Origin: Plectrocnemia conspersa
Lineage: Eukaryota; Arthropoda; Insecta; Trichoptera; Polycentropodidae
Reading direction: 5' to 3'
Assembly (NCBI GenBank): GCA_009617715.1
Contig: VTFK01000157.1
Location: 558,001 to 622,000, forward strand
Length of the DNA: 64,000 bases
Shown: piece by piece, positions 49,440-62,240 of the stretch
How positions within the stretch are numbered: position 1 is the first letter of the stretch
Layout: each line of letters begins with the position of its first letter
The notes under the pieces: generated by a model
The model's database searches: none
Told to the model about the DNA's origin: nothing
What the model saw: only the letters and a program-made list of their open reading frames with translations
Program-made: the position numbers and the translations under genes

Positions 49440-49850
49440 GCACCGATTCATACACACCACTATTTATTACCCTATATCTTGCGCTCGAGTCCTACCCGTT
49501 ATCGAAATTCGACATTGCGACACACCACTGAGATAGGCAACGCTGAGAAACTCGAGATTGCACTTTGGCGCGGTCCTTTTGATAAGTTGTAAATCTCGAT
49601 GTACGGACATCATTACAAAAGCGAACGCCGGTATCTCTCTCTCTCGGTAACTGCGACGATTGCAGCCAAGCGAGAGAGTCCTCGCGGGGAGTATCCTCGA
49701 ATTCGTTAGCGATTGTACCGCGACTGATTTATACTATACGTCAGTGGTATATGGTGCGAACAGATACCGTGCAAAGACGGACACCCTTGGTTTATTGCTG
49801 TGATTGAAGGCGCCCGCTGATTGCGTGCAGGTTGCATATAAAAATAAAAT
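49440..49850. promoter_or_regulatory. G+C-enriched block with CTCTCT tract
   Basis: Complex sequence including ATCTCTCTCTCTCGG (GAGA-factor type), GCGAGAGAGTCC and a TATAAATCAG on the minus strand near 49733. No frame continues beyond about 78 codons. A promoter or enhancer is possible; no transcript evidence. Confidence 0.35.
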
Positions 49851-51329
49851 TAATCTAAAATATTTTTGAGACAGTGTTTGTCTGGTTCCCAGCTTAATAA
49901 ATCAATGGAAGACTATAAAGAGCACAAAAAAGGTTGATAGAAATTAGTATTGAATATGCTACTGGAGAAGAATAAGTATTAAAATCTTGTGAGTTGAAAT
50001 GTAAGAACTAATAACCAACATAAGTTATAATATTGTTTATATTAAGTTTTGTGTGCTCTTTTAAATTGCTTAAAAACGGCTAGAAGATGTAAAATTTAGA
50101 TTGCAATTCTTTATGCAAGCTAAATATATAATTTAAAAGAATATATTGACATAAATGTGTATTTTCATTAAGCTATGTAAATTAATTGCTGTCTTGTAAA
50201 TGTATATTTAGAAAATATTTATGTATATTATATATAAGATACACACAATAACAAAGCTATTTCTATTTTAAAAATATCAAACAGCAAACAAATTTTGTGT
50301 TTTTGCTATTATAAAAATAATAAGCTATTTAAAAAATTCTAAATGTGTCAAGCTATATTTAATTAACGTGTTTTTAGGATCTATATATAAAATATTGTTC
50401 TAAAATTTGTTTTCGCAAAAAAATAAATAAACACGTTGTCAATGATGTTACTTAAATTTATTTATATAAAATTATTTCAGATATTATTTTGTTTTCATTT
50501 TCAACAAATTAGCATAACCCTAAAATTATATTTTGTGATTTATCTGCATCGTGATATCTTGTTTTTATTTTATTTTGTAATTATAAGAATAATAATTTAA
50601 GAAACTTCTTTATTTAATAGAAAAATTCATAATACTAATTCTATTGTAAAATTAAAATATAAGATTTTTTTCAATAATTAATATAATAATATTATTCTTA
50701 AGAAATGGAAAAAATCCTATCACTAGTTTTTTGCCGAATCAAATAGTTTTATGACGCTATAATTATATGAGTAAATTATTTTAAATCTATATCTTCTAAA
50801 AACTATTTGATGAAAATTTTGATGAAGTATATCACGTTAAAAAGTTTTACCCGTTACGGTTAAAATTTAATTCATAGTTTAAGCTTTGAACCCCAATAAA
50901 TAAATAATCGTATCATATCTGCCACTCAATAAAGTTAATAATTCAATATTAATGTTAAAACCATTACCAAATTAATTTATAAATCGTTTCATTAACAAAA
51001 ATGTAGTTCTTGACTTTCTAAATATAAAATTTATTCTACAAGTTTACGTTAAAATAATTTGCGGTACCTATGTTTATAGCACACTTTTTGTTATTTAAAG
51101 TGCTTATAAACTATTTTTAAATAATTAAATTTCTATAAAAAGACATACATAATGGTTCGTAAAAAATACCAGGAAAAACACTATGAAATTAAATAGATCG
51201 TCTACTGATATCTAAAAAGAGAGAAAAATCCATACACGATGTTAAAACACATAAATAAATGCAGATTCAGATCATTACTTGGTAAATGTTAAATTTATAT
51301 AAAATATATCTATCATTCAACAAAAAGGA
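49851..51329. other. A/T-rich DNA
   Basis: No gene was seen. Confidence 0.5.
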
Positions 51330-52240
51330 CAAGGGAGGAAAAAGTGGCATTTAAAAAACACTATAAAAACACCCTGAAAGAAAATCTAAGCAGTATTAAT
51401 AAAACAGAAGACATAAATGCAACCTGGAAAATAACTAAGGAAAGCATTGTTGCGTAAAAGACGATAGAAATATATAAACATAAAATAAATAAGGAATGGT
51501 TTGACGAAAAATTCAGAGCCACAATGGCTAAAAAATAAAGCAGGAAAGGAATGCTTACAGTTGAACACAAATACACGAAATATTTTGCAACAAAAATGTG
51601 CAGAAAAAATCTAAAATGATGAATTACAAGCTGTGAATAATGAAAAAACATTCAACCCTTGAAGTAACTATAAATTACTCAAAGATCAAACAAAATTCTT
51701 TCAACCACGGTTCAATGCCTTTCAAAATAATAAAGGGAAAATCCTGATAGATAAACATAAAATTATAGATAGATGGTACGAGTTTTTGAAAATCTACTAA
51801 GGGGAAAATAAGCAAAATTTTCAAACAGCATCAGGTCTCACCGTAAATTAAATAAGTAATATCAGCTTTAATGAGTTTAAAAAATCACAAAGCATCAGGG
51901 GTATACATAATTACTGAAGAGCTGCTTAAGTATGGAGATGATGCTCTTGTTACAAGCAAAGTAATTTCAAAGATCATATATAAAAGGCTATAAAAATATG
52001 CAAATGAAATACTGGGGGAAAATCAGTGTGAATTCCAAACCAACAGGTCTACCATAAATCATATCCACACAATGAGACCTATTGTACCACCTATTTGTAG
52101 ACTCTAAGCAGGATTTTGATGACGTTCATATACAAATTTTGTTATATGTTCTAAAAATACTAGGTATCGCAGATCAATTAGTTAAGCTGGTTGAATCTAC
52201 ACTCATTGTCAACCTGTTGATGGAAGCCATGATTATAAAT
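51330..52240 (+). pseudogene. LINE open reading frame remnant (endonuclease-RT linker and RT)
   Basis: Plus-strand pieces in several frames: KVAFKKHYKNTLKENLSSIN and NATWKITKESIV (about 51340-51450); KEWFDEKFRATMAKK (about 51493-51537), the usual W[FW]D.E linker block before the RT; DRWYEFLKIY (about 51770-51800). They continue with NQCGFQTNRSTINHIHTMRP (52022-52081; compare QCGFR.GRST in functional copies), then LFVDSKQDFDDVHIQILLYV and LGIADQLVKLVEST (about 52098-52205). The VD..Q.FD block is RT motif A with its catalytic Asp. Order and motifs fit a Jockey/I-type insect LINE. It is riddled with stops and deletions and has no detectable ends. Confidence 0.85.
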
Positions 52241-52359
52241 CTAAGTAGAGATATATAGATACATCCAAAGTAAAAGTAAATGAAGCATAAGATTAAATTG
52301 TCATAAATATAATTTTTACATCCACACATTGTATTTTCATGACATTGGCGTTTATTTCC

Positions 52360-53220
52360 ATAAGGTCCATTAAGCGGTGCTCCAAGTAGCAGAACGGACC
52401 CTCAGCGGGGATCGATCCTGACCGTTTGATTAATGTTCAGGCCGGGAAGAACAAGGGGAACTGAACAACTTGCGTAATTAATTGTTTGAAGATGAGCATG
52501 AGCGAAGGTCGATGAAACGGCACCACTGTCGCGAGAGAGATTACGAGCGAATGGTATTAATATGTAATGATAATAGTGATATATGAATGTTCAGAGAATT
52601 GGATATCAATTGTCAAAAGTGTATTATGGCTAACTTTTAGGTAAAAAATACTTAATAATACAACTTTCATTATTGTAAAATAACTACACTGTTAAAAATA
52701 TCAGTATTTTATAAACTTACATGTGATTTTCACTATCCTTTTTTAATTACGTACACTTCTCATATTCACAACAACATCACAGTTATGTTACATCGGCGAA
52801 TTTCGCCGAAGACCAGTGCACATCGGCGGCCATAAGGCGCACGCAATCGTTTCGGACCGGTTAAACGTCGGTTATTAATTAGTTGCAACCGATTTATAGG
52901 GTCGATTAAAAAAATAATTCATTTGCAGGTCGGTTTCGCGATCACGATGCATTATTTACGCCACAGTGCGGCGCCATAAAGCACCATCGGGTCATTGTTG
53001 CTCCCAAAGCAAATATTATATATTGCATCCTTTTGTGATCCTTTGCTCTCTGGCTGGCCAACTGGAATTATTATTGTCTTCTCGGCAAGGGGCAGCATAA
53101 TTCATTTCGCTTCATAGCCGAACCGCGAAAGGCCTAGTGGATAATTTCCATGATAAATATCCTTGAGTACCAATGAAACCAAGAGCCACGTGCCGTTGAC
53201 TCATCCTCGTTATTTCTGTT
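52360..53220. promoter_or_regulatory. Large complex non-coding block (candidate enhancer)
   Basis: Two patches, 52360-52570 and 52780-53220, of balanced composition. Motifs are TTTATTTCCATAAGG, GTTTGATTAATG, GGCCATAAGG (about 52829), GCCATAAAGC (52973-52982) and CATCGGCGAATTTCGCCGAAG with GGCGAAATTCGCC symmetry. No frame. The CCATAA cores fit Abd-B/Caudal-type binding. Confidence 0.4.
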
Positions 53221-53899
53221 TGCAATGAAACGTATTCAAAACAAAGCATCGTATGTATTACATAACCTATGATCTTTAATGCTAAAGATATGTAAATAGT
53301 TTTAAATTATAATGGTAGTAAAATGGAAACGTTTTTAACTATGCAATATTTTTAAATTCACACTATTGTTCAGCAAAAGAAGTAACTACTGTTAAATTAT
53401 TTATTAAGCATGTTGTTACTATGGCTATCATTTATCGAACAAATGAAATTATTTTCTTGACACTAATAAACTAATTCAAATAATCTTTATTGATATTTTT
53501 GAGTAACGTAACGATCTACCGAGGATAATTATGCATAAATAACGTTTTAGCTAATAAAAATACTTTGACTAGTTTAAGATAGCAAGGATATGAGTATCAT
53601 AATGTTTTTAAATCCTTTACTAGTCAAGCATTGTAGTCATTAAAAGCAGATATAATTTTATGTGAAAATAATTTTTAAGAAGTTATAAAAATGTGTGTTT
53701 AATAACATTATTTTTTACATAATATTTCGTTTTTAAAAAATGTGCTTTTTTGTGTGTCTGATATTTGCTATTAAAAGCTCGTTTAATATAATTTAAATAT
53801 TTATAATAACAGCGTTTTAAATGTTTTAGTAGCTATTTTTATAAGGGTGATATATACATATATAGATATGAAAATTGAGGGCAAACTTTTGCCCCAGAC
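53221..53899. other. A/T-rich DNA
   Basis: No gene was seen. Confidence 0.5.
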
Positions 53900-54000
53900 C
53901 AGTGTTCCTTAACCTTAACCTTAACTTAATGATGCGTGCACCTTTTGGGGTACGAGAAAGCATTTCTATGGGTGCAAGAGAAGTGTCTAGCTTTCAGATA
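53900..54000 (+). mobile_element. Probable hAT 5' terminus
   Basis: CAGTGTTCCTTAACCTTAAC at 53900, followed by CACCTTTTGGGGTACGAG and CATTTCTATGGGTGCAAGAG, has the layout of a ZBED5-like hAT terminal region (CAGTGTTCC..., then a run resembling GGGGTGCGAG). No opposite end or clear transposase code was found to the right (54000-54720 is eroded). Confidence 0.45.
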
Positions 54001-55649
54001 TAAAATATAAAATTTTAAACTGTCTTTTTCTATATAAATTTGACTTAACTGAACTATGTACTGTTAAAACCATGATAAACTTTTTTAAATGTGATTTATT
54101 CTTCTTTGTATGGCAAAAAACCGCCAATAAAAAAACGATTATATTGCTTATAAATCCAATCGTACATTGTGGTGGTGAAGCTGCAGAATATATGATAGTC
54201 TAAATACCTTGATCTCTAAAATTTTCGTTGCAACAGTTCAAAAGCCTTTTTAAAAGCTTTTTAGCAAGTGGCATATATCTATGATAATACGAAGCTCAAC
54301 AAATTGATCATGAAGCACAGAAGACAATTCAGTAGATTCCGTTATAAAACGCGCATTTAAAATATTAAAATAAAAGTGGTTACATATATCAAAACAAGTC
54401 CTCTAAAAGTGAGTATTAAATGGGCCTAGTCAATTGAAGTTTATAAATTCAGTCAGCTGTTTGTACTTGTGCGATACATTAGAGGAAAGAAATAATTTTT
54501 AGTAAGCTACTAAAGTTGTCTTGGAAAAAAAATTAAGTATTTTTTTTGTACCAATTTTCACTAATGGTGTCCTTGCAAACATAATAACAGCTATTGAAAA
54601 TTATATTCTTTATTGAAAAACTTAATATTTTGACACATCGAGTTGAAATATAAATCTGGCAAATTTTCTTACTTGATTAAATCTTTCTGAAAAAATACTT
54701 AATTACAATTATATCTAGAGTTTCAATAAAATATAGTATAGCATTTATTGTATATTTTTTTATTGATAGAATTAGCAAAGTTTAGGAATGGATGTTGAAT
54801 TTATTTCTATTCAATCTGAATTTTAATAGAAGAAAGTAATTTTTTAAAAGAATGTTATTGAAGTACAAGGAAGTTAATATTTTTAAATAAAATTTAAAAC
54901 TATGCTTACAGCATTTATGTAATGCATAGTGACCTTAGAGCTGTCAAAAATATGATCTTATGAAATAAAATATTATATTAATAAGGAGCAACCAACTTTC
55001 CGTTGAAAATTTAAATATTGTTAAGTTTATATATGTTATAAATTAAAATTAGAAATAAATTACCTTGCACTTACTATAAATAATTTTCAAATAAAAAAAT
55101 CGACATAATTTTATCATAAAGGTGCGAAAATATATTTTTATGTTTAAGAAGGTATATTTATATAATTAAATAAAGTATATGTTTATATTATTCTTATGAA
55201 ATACACGTAACAAAAACTAGTTTATAAGCAAGTGTAATTAAACTTACGATGTTAATAAATTATTATAAACATTGTAAGCTCATCATTATATAAATAAATG
55301 TACTGTTAATAAATAATAAAATAAGCTAGTTTAAATTGTGTTTAATTAACGTCAATTATTAAAACATAATTATCTGCGATCGTTTTTGAATAGCACTGAT
55401 TATTAGTTCATGTTTTTTGCTTTGAGTTACTTGAAATTTGCAGTGCAGATAATTTCAACAATTTTTTGCTGAATATGCATGATTTTTAATTATATAATGT
55501 CTATATTATATAATAATTTTTAAATTGAAATTAAAAATAAATGCATTTTTTATTTAAAATAAAAAAATAATAAAACTATTTATTTTTGTAGTAAAATTAA
55601 TGCATTATTAAAATTAATATTAAAATAATCAAATACAATTTTTAATTGT
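54001..55649. other. A/T-rich DNA, possibly eroded hAT to about 54720
   Basis: A mixed patch at 54160-54480 gives no translatable domain on either strand. The rest is A/T-rich. Confidence 0.4.
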
Positions 55650-56370
55650 TAGGCGTAAATGGTACGATTGAAATGCGGCAAAAGACTCAAACGCTAGGTG
55701 AAGCACGAAACCCGTTATTAGAACTTGCGCAAGCTGTTGGTACTATAAATCGCATTTCATATACAAATGTATGATTAATTCATAAAAAAATACAATCACA
55801 TAAATGCGTGATACACTTTTTATATGAACGTATAATTCAATTCAAAATTTACATTGAATATTCTATACGTGTGATATAATATGCTACAACACACATGGGC
55901 GTCGAACGAACATAAAGCTGTACAAAATCACAGAGCGCCTTTTATTTTTACCATCAAGATTAGATTTCAATAATGTTATGCACCAAATATCGATCCGAAT
56001 AGATCTAAATCGGTCCTTTATTACGGTTTCAATTGTTAATGGTTAAACAAAGCGTCGCGGGGGTGTTGGGTGATTTTTTTGTATCTCTCCATTGGCGCCC
56101 GACTATCGATCTCTTTGATCTCGCGGTGCACTTTTTTTTAGTTAGCTCGATCTAATGAACATATTGAGACGAAAATGTGGCCAATAATAATTGTACGCGC
56201 CCTGGGATTATAGTGATCGTGTCCGAGAAAAAGGTTTCAATGGTAATTATGCGGCTGGCATGAGTTCGCCTATAATTTAACAACGTCATTGTGCCTACGA
56301 TGGGGCGTGGCAAGCGACGTGGAATTTTATATAACAAAATCTATTGACGTGATTATTGTTATTAAATATC
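55650..56370. promoter_or_regulatory. G+C-enriched non-coding block
   Basis: Complex sequence with GGTTAAACAAAG (Forkhead/Sox-type), GGGGCGTGGC (KLF/Sp-type), CAATAATAATTG and TTTTATTTTTACC. A 61-codon minus frame (56337-56152) has no domain. Confidence 0.38.
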
Positions 56371-57329
56371 ATAAATTGTCTGTTTTGTGCGAGCAATTAT
56401 AGAAAGAGAGCTTCTGTATATTTTCATTGAGGTGTTTCGTCATCTGATAAATACTATAAATCAACTTCTTTTCAACTAATTATATAGCCATGGTGATAAA
56501 AACTTATTTATTACATAAAAAACCTCAATATTTATTATATTATTTAAGACAAATTAACAGATTGCGTAGTACATTTTAATTGTATTTTGCAATACTTAAA
56601 ATTGGTGCAATAAATAATAATTAGTATAATATTATTTGTTATGTAAATCTAATCAATTACTTACAGATCTAAATTTAATCACAACGTAGTATAAACCATA
56701 GTAAATTTTATTTTTGATTTTTGAGAATATATGTTGCTTATTTTATAGGAAAAAATATTCTTGAGAAAGACCTTTATCATTTGTCGATTGGTAAACATTA
56801 TTTAGGCAATATAAAAACAGTGTTTTGGATTATCTCAATAGTCTTTGAAAGTTTAATGATGCTTGGATGTTACAAAAAAACGTTACAAATTAAATAAAGA
56901 AAAAACGATATTTTTTAGAGGTCTTAAATTATCTAATTTACTTGCTATCACAAAGTAAAACAGGGATAAGAATTCTGTAAAAGTCCATACTTTTTACAGA
57001 TTATTAAATTTTTAAACATTTGGACCTAAAATATAAATATTTACAATGATAACATAACAGTTTAATTAAAAGATAACAATTATTATTTATGGAAATATTT
57101 TGGTATGGTATTTAGATATGAAAGTATTTTGACACGAAACTATATTTGATGTTACTTTACTTTAAAGTTGAATTACCAAAAATATAAATATTTTATATCA
57201 AGTTTTTATTGGAATTATGTTCATTATGTATATATTTATGTGTACTATATATTTTAATTGTTTGTGCTTCAATGTTTGAATAATCGTTTTATAAGTTAAC
57301 TGTGGATAACGGCTTTTTCAATAATTTTT
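56371..57329. other. A/T-rich DNA
   Basis: No gene was seen. Confidence 0.5.
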
Positions 57330-58020
57330 AACATTGATTTATCACTGCATTGTGTACATTTATGATTTTAAATGCGTTTTCAACCAAATGTATACGATTT
57401 TTGGCATGATTCATCCGCAACGAAATGGTCAATTCGTTAGCCATATGGCGCGCGCTATGTACACGAATTCTTGAATATTTATAAAACGACATGCCGTTGC
57501 GTTTGTGCGTACAAGAGAGCTCGTTCATAAATACGCAAAGAAAAATCTATAAATTACGACCTTTTAATAATAAAATATACATATACAACATAAAACGTAC
57601 CATCGGTATATAATAATATACCTTTGCATGTCGTTCTTGCGGCGGGGTCATTAAAACGATTATGACATTAAAGCGAATGTCGGACGATGGGCGTTTTGTT
57701 TGAATCGTTAATTAAAAATTCGCCAAAGCAAAGACAATGACACGCGGATGTGTGTGTATGTGTGTGTTTGTGTGTAATTGATTGCGAATACCACAGTCGC
57801 GGAGTATGCAAATTCGAGACGTAAAGTCGACAATGGTGCGCGAGGTGGAATTTATGATAATGTTATATTGCGAGACCTTCTTTTTTCAGTCTCACCCTTC
57901 TACGTTCATATGAGAGAAGTCGCAATGTTTCGTTTTAATATTGTTTCACTTGATGTGAAATTGAAAAAATGTACGATGAGAGATGAGGCATCAGTGTGAG
58001 ATAAGAGTTTTAATAGACCT
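57330..58020. promoter_or_regulatory. G+C-enriched non-coding block
   Basis: Complex sequence with an ATGCAAAT octamer (57806-57813), GGGGTCATTAAAACG, GAATCGTTAATTAAAAATTC and a TG-repeat (57748-57775). Short frames (57328-57528 minus, 57778-57999 plus) have no domain. Confidence 0.38.
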
Positions 58021-58221
58021 TAACTCGCGGACACGTTAATTTCATTCATAAAAAATTCTTTAATAATATTAGAAATAACATTTTTTTTATAATAAAATCA
58101 TTTATTATTTACAAAGATTTTCGAAAAATCAAAAGTATATTATTTAAGCTTTTAATTTCTGCATTTTCTTTTGTTTTCAAAATAATTATTATGCAAATGT
58201 TGAGACCGGATTAGCTGACTG

Positions 58222-58264
58222 TCAAGGTCGGTCGACGAGAAGATTGTTCTCTCTTCTACCGACC
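58222..58264 (-). repeat. Short dispersed palindromic repeat, copy 2
   Basis: TCAAGGTCGGTCGACGAG, then AAGATTGTTCTCTC and TTCTACCGACC. The reverse complement matches 7438-7469 at 28 of 32 positions. The outer arms GGTCGGT/ACCGACC pair. Confidence 0.5.
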
Positions 58265-58479
58265 AAGTTGTATATTTTTGTATAAACCCAGCTCTAAATT
58301 TAAATAAATTATTTAGCTTGAGTATATTCGATACGACTTAGAGTAGCATTTTTTTTATATATTTTTACTATAAAATATATTTAAAAAAATATAACTTTAT
58401 AAATATTAATTATTTTTTTTTTTTAAATTATTAGTAGCAAATATATCCATATATGTTTTATGTATAGTCAACTCCTTGT

Positions 58480-59240
58480 TCCTTCTACTTGATGCTAACC
58501 CGAGTCCCATATGTGGTCCATAAGACAGGCGAGCGAGGGTCAAGGTTCATGTCCCGCGGCCACCACACAACGTCCGACCGCTACGAATCCATAATAATTA
58601 ATAACCGAGCAAGGAATATGGGCGCCGAATCAGAACCTAACCATTTTCGACTATGAAATCGGATAGATAGATAGATAACGTATCAACGAGTTATTCAACA
58701 CACAAAACCCAATGCCTCCAAGTTGTGGATTTACGATCGCTCTACCAGCGTTTAAATAACAGTAATTTGAGAAACATTACCAATATTCTCCCCCTCAATA
58801 TGTTATGTTATTATTATTATTATTATTATTATCCTCAATGTTGGTTTGAATTATGTATTGAATGTTTTTGATTGATGGGCGTATTACTTTACAAGTCAGC
58901 CGTAAAAAATGAGCTGTCCTATAGCTCGAAATGATGGTGAATAATTCAATCTATTCTTCAGCCAATTTGTATCAATTAGCAAATCGTTGTGTTTAGTAAA
59001 ATTCTAACTGATTCACGATCTTGTTCGCATTTATAATCAATCGGTCTACGGATCAATGAAGATTGATTTAGGACTGAAAATCGCATGATTATATTGACAC
59101 TTTGAAAAATGTTAAAGAGCGTGTCCTACTCAGGGTAATCGGATTTGTCTCTTTTAGACTCCTTTTGAATGAAGACGATACATGTTAATTCGTAAAGATA
59201 AGCCGAGAGGTGAAGTGAGCCGCGATGGTTCGCTTTTAGG
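58480..59240. other. G+C-enriched non-coding block with microsatellites
   Basis: 58480-58760 is complex (ATGTGGTCCATAAGAC, GGTCAAGGTTCA, CACCACACAAC) and includes GATA x4 near 58664. A pure TTA/ATT microsatellite lies at about 58808-58832. 58860-59240 is moderately complex. No frame. Confidence 0.4.
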
Positions 59241-60719
59241 GCCTAAAAGTTGATAAGATTTTTTTTATTCAACTTTTTATTATTATTCAATAAGATAATT
59301 TCTTACATTATTCTACTATTGAAATATTTTAAGCTAATTTTTAACGATTATTATAACATTGAGTCTTATAACAAATGCTACAACCAAACAAATATTACAT
59401 AGTTACTATTTAGAACCTTGGTCAGAACATTGGTTCCATTCACCCAATATAAATAAAAATATCATTAAAAACCATTCGTTAAAATTGTATTTAGTTTCAC
59501 TCTAGAACTTGCCGTTATCTTTACTTTTTGAAGTCCTTGAAAAACAAACTAGTAGTTATTATGTTAATTTTAAGATTTAATTAGTTTGTAGATCTGGACA
59601 TTGTTTTTGAAGTATTTATAATATAATAAAAAACAAACTATTTTTTATAAAACATTTCCGATTTTATGTATATGTACATAGGTAGTAGATTTAATTAAAA
59701 TATTTTTTTTATGCTCATATTAAAATATTGGAATTTTTACCGCAGAAGTTGAATAGAGCTTGCTTAGTAGCATGTATAGTTTATTTTAGACCTAGGTGTA
59801 CACTGTGTATTTTTCTAAAGCAAAAATACTTTAATCGTAAAAACGTTTGCACAACTATTCACAAAATCTGAATAAGTTAATGTAAATTCTAAATAATTAA
59901 AATAATTGCCATATGCTCAATTTATAAGTAGGTAAATTAATACTGTCATGGTAATAGAGAGATTATAGCTTAAGAAAGGAGCAGTGTTCTTGTTTTCTAG
60001 TCTTTTAAACGAGCATTATTATATATTTGAATAAATTTTATTACCATATTGTATGCTTACTACTTTAACAAGCAAACGAGTGAAGTAGGAAATTGCGAAA
60101 CCACTAAGTTATGGTGACAGGTTCTTCAACCATGTGAAGTAGTAGTTCAAAACTTACACTTTAATTTTATAATAAGTTACATTTGTTGCGATATCCGGTT
60201 TTTAACCACAGAGATTATTAAACTTTTGGTCCGCTTAATTAAATCAACGATGACTGGAAAGAATTTCAGTTCTGATGAATATTTGATTTTCTAAAATAAT
60301 CTATGCCATTTACATTAAGCAAGATGACGTGTATTTAACCCAATGGAAACTGAAAATACATATAAGTTATGGAAACTACAAATGCAATAAATTTGAGCCG
60401 TATAGTTTAACAAAAAAATTTTAAGGACCGCATTAAGAATTTAGTTGAGCGAAATTTAAAAAAAAATAACAATTATTTTTTAGTACAACTTGTTTGAAGA
60501 AAGTTAAAAGTTTTATGATGATATTGATACTAGATAAATATGCAAGTATCACAATAATAACAGACAAAATTTTATTCTAAAATAATAGATATTACAGATT
60601 TGCGGATTTAAATATCAATTGAAGAAATAATTACTGTTATTTGGTAAGCTAATATTTTTTCAACCCATTTATTTATTATTGAATAAATTTGCATGTTTTG
60701 TCAATAGTTACATTTCTTT
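59241..60719. other. A/T-rich DNA
   Basis: No gene was seen. Confidence 0.5.
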
Positions 60720-61210
60720 GGTTCAACACGTCCAACGTGTTTGTGCTTATAGTATAGCAAGCAATCTTAAGTTGGCTATTCCAGTTAGTTTGCAACAGGA
60801 TTAACCCGCGCTCGTAGCGTTATCTCCTTTACGGGTTAGTTGTAATGAGGGGTCCAGGGGAGTGAGTTCAATGGGTGAAACTGGTCCCTTGACTTTACAC
60901 AAAGACGAACTACCTTCGTCATATGAGTACGCAATGTCGACCAGACTTGGAAAAAATTTGAATACATTTTTTTGTGTCCGTTAAACTCTCTCGGACGACA
61001 CATGTGTAGATTTTCGACGAAAATTGGCAAGAGCCATGATGTTTTAGCATTGAAAATAAAATATTTTGATAAGTAATAGATAAACGGTTGAAATGATCCG
61101 CGATTGAGGTTAAATGGGTCATTTTTTGCTTTAATTACCTGTGAGGTGTGTGTAAACAAATAAATTATGCGTCCCTATTTGACTCTCACGCATATGCTGC
61201 GTGGTCAAGT
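60720..61210. other. G+C-enriched non-coding block with hairpin
   Basis: AACACGT-CCA-ACGTGTT hairpin (60725-60741). A 107-codon minus frame (61159-60836) spans the block but shows no domain and overlaps another frame. Treated as non-coding. Confidence 0.35.
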
Positions 61211-61459
61211 GGTAAAAAGTAATAATCTAATTAAAAATCTTAAATAATTGAAATAAAAGTATTGATTCAAATAATGCAGTTAATAAAAATGTATAATATT
61301 ATAAAATATTTAATAAAATATATAAATATAAATATTTATATTTTTAACTTGATTTTACATCAATAAGAATGTAATAAAAAATCATACAAATTTTTAATTG
61401 ATAGTGTAAGAAATATTTTTTATTAATATATTAATTATTTTATAAAATTGAGTGAAGAT

Positions 61460-61760
61460 ACATCTCGATGTAAGAAAGTTAGTCTACCGGACATATCGCC
61501 TCAAGATTGGGTCTCTTACCTGTGTGGCGAGGAAAGTGGAAGATTTTTATTGTCACCCATATGTTCGGTGTCAATGTATTCTGAAGATGCTGGATAATTC
61601 GATGACCCTATGGAATGACCGTCATGACCGAACCGGAAACGTACTTATAAGTATATATGTACACAAAATGTATATGTTGTATCATATGTATACGAAAGAC
61701 TTGAATATTATAGATGTCGATAGTAATGAAGTAATGTTCAAAATATGATTAATCTGCTGC
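61460..61760. other. G+C-enriched non-coding block
   Basis: Complex sequence. A 98-codon plus frame (61452-61748: KIHLDVRKLVYRTYRLKIGS...) has no recognised domain and no splice context, but an eroded gene cannot be excluded. Confidence 0.3.
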
Positions 61761-61899
61761 GATTATTAAAATTTTCTTAAATTGAATGTGTTATAAATAA
61801 ATTTATTAGTCTTAATATATTTTATAACATAATGGCTTTGAAAGAGTGTGAACTTCACAGTAATTCAAACATCCGTTGTATAATATAAAACCTCCTACT

Positions 61900-62240
61900 T
61901 GGAGAAGGAATGTCAATTGCTCCCCAGTCGTACGCATTATTGATATTTTCTCTTCGTTAAAATATCCTTGAAAGTTTCTCGCGGACTTCAACGCAAAGCC
62001 ATATATATTATTCGATTGTCTCGACGTTCTTCTAATGATTGTGAATGATATTTTCAGATCATGCGATGCTCCAAGTCAACAAGCAGACTCCTCTCCGTGT
62101 TGCCTCGAGCGATCGAGCAAATAAATTGCGCGTCAAGACGTTGAAACAAAAGATGCATCATGCAAAGCAGACACGAAAACATCTAATTAAATGCATTGTT
62201 AATTTATATGTGCACTCACATGAGACCGGTTAGTTGTACA
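61900..62240. other. G+C-enriched non-coding block
   Basis: Complex sequence with CTCGAGCGATCGAGC, GATGCATCATGCAAAG and TAATTAAATGCATTGTTAAT. A 62-codon frame has no domain. Confidence 0.33.

Noticed and set aside
51361..51651. 96-codon minus frame rich in Phe/Leu as a membrane protein
   Set aside because: It is the antisense shadow of an A-rich LINE coding remnant on the plus strand.
53907..53926. CCTTAACCTTAACCTTAAC as telomere-like repeat
   Set aside because: Only about three imperfect units, and it sits within a hAT-like terminal sequence, which explains it better.
57748..57775. TG repeat as a regulatory or Z-DNA element
   Set aside because: Short imperfect microsatellite; no further evidence.
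59938..59961. TAATACTGTCA resembling the start of miR-8/miR-200
   Set aside because: The match needs two inserted bases after position 11 and there is no star-strand arm or hairpin nearby.
60836..61159. 107-codon minus frame as a gene
   Set aside because: No domain, an overlapping open frame in another phase, and composition typical of the surrounding non-coding block.
61195..61225. GCGTGGTCAAGTGGT as a tRNA A box
   Set aside because: No B box or cloverleaf follows; the downstream sequence is A/T-rich.
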